A stretch of 64,000 nt of DNA from Perkinsus marinus ATCC 50983 (lineage: Eukaryota > Perkinsozoa > Perkinsida > Perkinsidae): the NCBI RefSeq assembly GCF_000006405.1, contig NW_003202288.1, positions 265,141 through 329,140 of the forward strand, in the 5' to 3' direction. This document shows, in pieces, positions 63,499-64,000 of this stretch; the first letter of the stretch is position 1, and each line of letters starts with the position of its first letter. The notes under the pieces were generated by a model. That model saw nothing but the letters and a program-made list of their open reading frames with translations, searched no databases and was not told where the DNA came from. Made by a program: the position numbers and the translations under genes.

Positions 63499-64000
63499 AA
63501 AAGTGGACACGGGGTAGTTGGTCTATAGGATTTTCTACGTCTTCGGTATCAGTTGGATTTCCACCGCGATCTTGTTTGTATAATTGAAGCTGTAGGAGTT
63601 GCATAAAGTTCCCGCGCGCCTCCATTTCGTGCATTGGCTTGCCCTCTACACTAGTGCATCGTGTGATGTCGGCGTGCATGTCTTCTGAAACAAGAACAAC
63701 CGCAACCCGCACTTTATGGTATAATCGTGCGCGAATCATTCACAGTATGCCTACGACGTCCAGTGGAACGTCCAGGAGGTTTCTTGTCGCCTTGGGGGGG
63801 AGGTCACCTCTTAACCTGACGTTTTTATTTTTCCGTCAGTGTCGGTTTGCGGTCGCTGATGCTTGTTCGCAGCACTGAGGGACGCGATACGAGGGGAGTG
63901 GAAATTAGGACAAAACGAACTTGAGCCCGATGGCCAACATCCTGACAATAATCGTTCAAACTCGCAGTAGAGAGATAAATCGTTCCCGCGGTATTTACTG

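Overview
The window looks like nuclear DNA from an intron-rich, retrotransposon-rich unicellular eukaryote. The best overall match is a perkinsozoan/alveolate, probably Perkinsus; this is an inference from gene structure and content, not a database match. Coding sequence is broken by many very short GT-AG introns (about 23-100 nt), there are no operon-like units, and TGA, TAG and TAA all appear as ordinary stops. A run of 100 N (12457-12556) is an assembly gap.

Left part (1-22.5 kb) is almost entirely mobile DNA. It holds a Ty3-like RNase H fragment at the edge, a MULE-type transposase gene with a SWIM finger (1050-3756, minus), and an old Ty3-like element split by a very young 4.63-kb LTR retrotransposon. 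The young element (6701-11330) has identical 206-bp LTRs, a 5-bp target duplication and open gag and pol. Next come two head-to-head Ty3-like elements (13690-17665 minus; 17574-21056 plus). The plus one keeps a 1094-codon frame although the RT catalytic motif, thumb and RNase H have been deleted. Several near-perfect palindromes with a 1-nt spacer are scattered here.

Middle part (23-28 kb): adenosine deaminase (26614-27846, minus) and a diverged, multi-exon paralogue (about 23260-26187). A 915-bp hAT-like non-autonomous element sits at an intron acceptor of the paralogue. The two genes share a 157-bp tract that is about 97% identical, probably a gene conversion.

Right part (28-64 kb) is gene-dense. 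It contains a WD40 protein, a multi-membrane-span protein with a TIR-like domain, a NADAR (YbiA-like) N-glycosidase, a HAD/Cof phosphatase, a secreted protein, a probable leucine-rich protein, a PDZ protein, V-ATPase subunit C, a tandem array of three tRNA-Ser genes with two anticodons, a mitochondrial-type helical-repeat protein, and several unrecognised spliced genes.

The most unusual signal is in the introns of the right part. At least five families of short dispersed sequences recur at or next to splice sites: a covarying hairpin element of about 38-47 nt that can be a whole intron; a 44-nt element built on AATTTCGTGGCGCG, also expanded into a 13-copy 44-bp array; an 11-mer CTTCGCTCCGC; hAT-like MITEs of 150-190 bp with 8-bp target duplications; and tRNA T-arm-like segments. 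Together they suggest several introner-like, intron-creating element families active in one genome.
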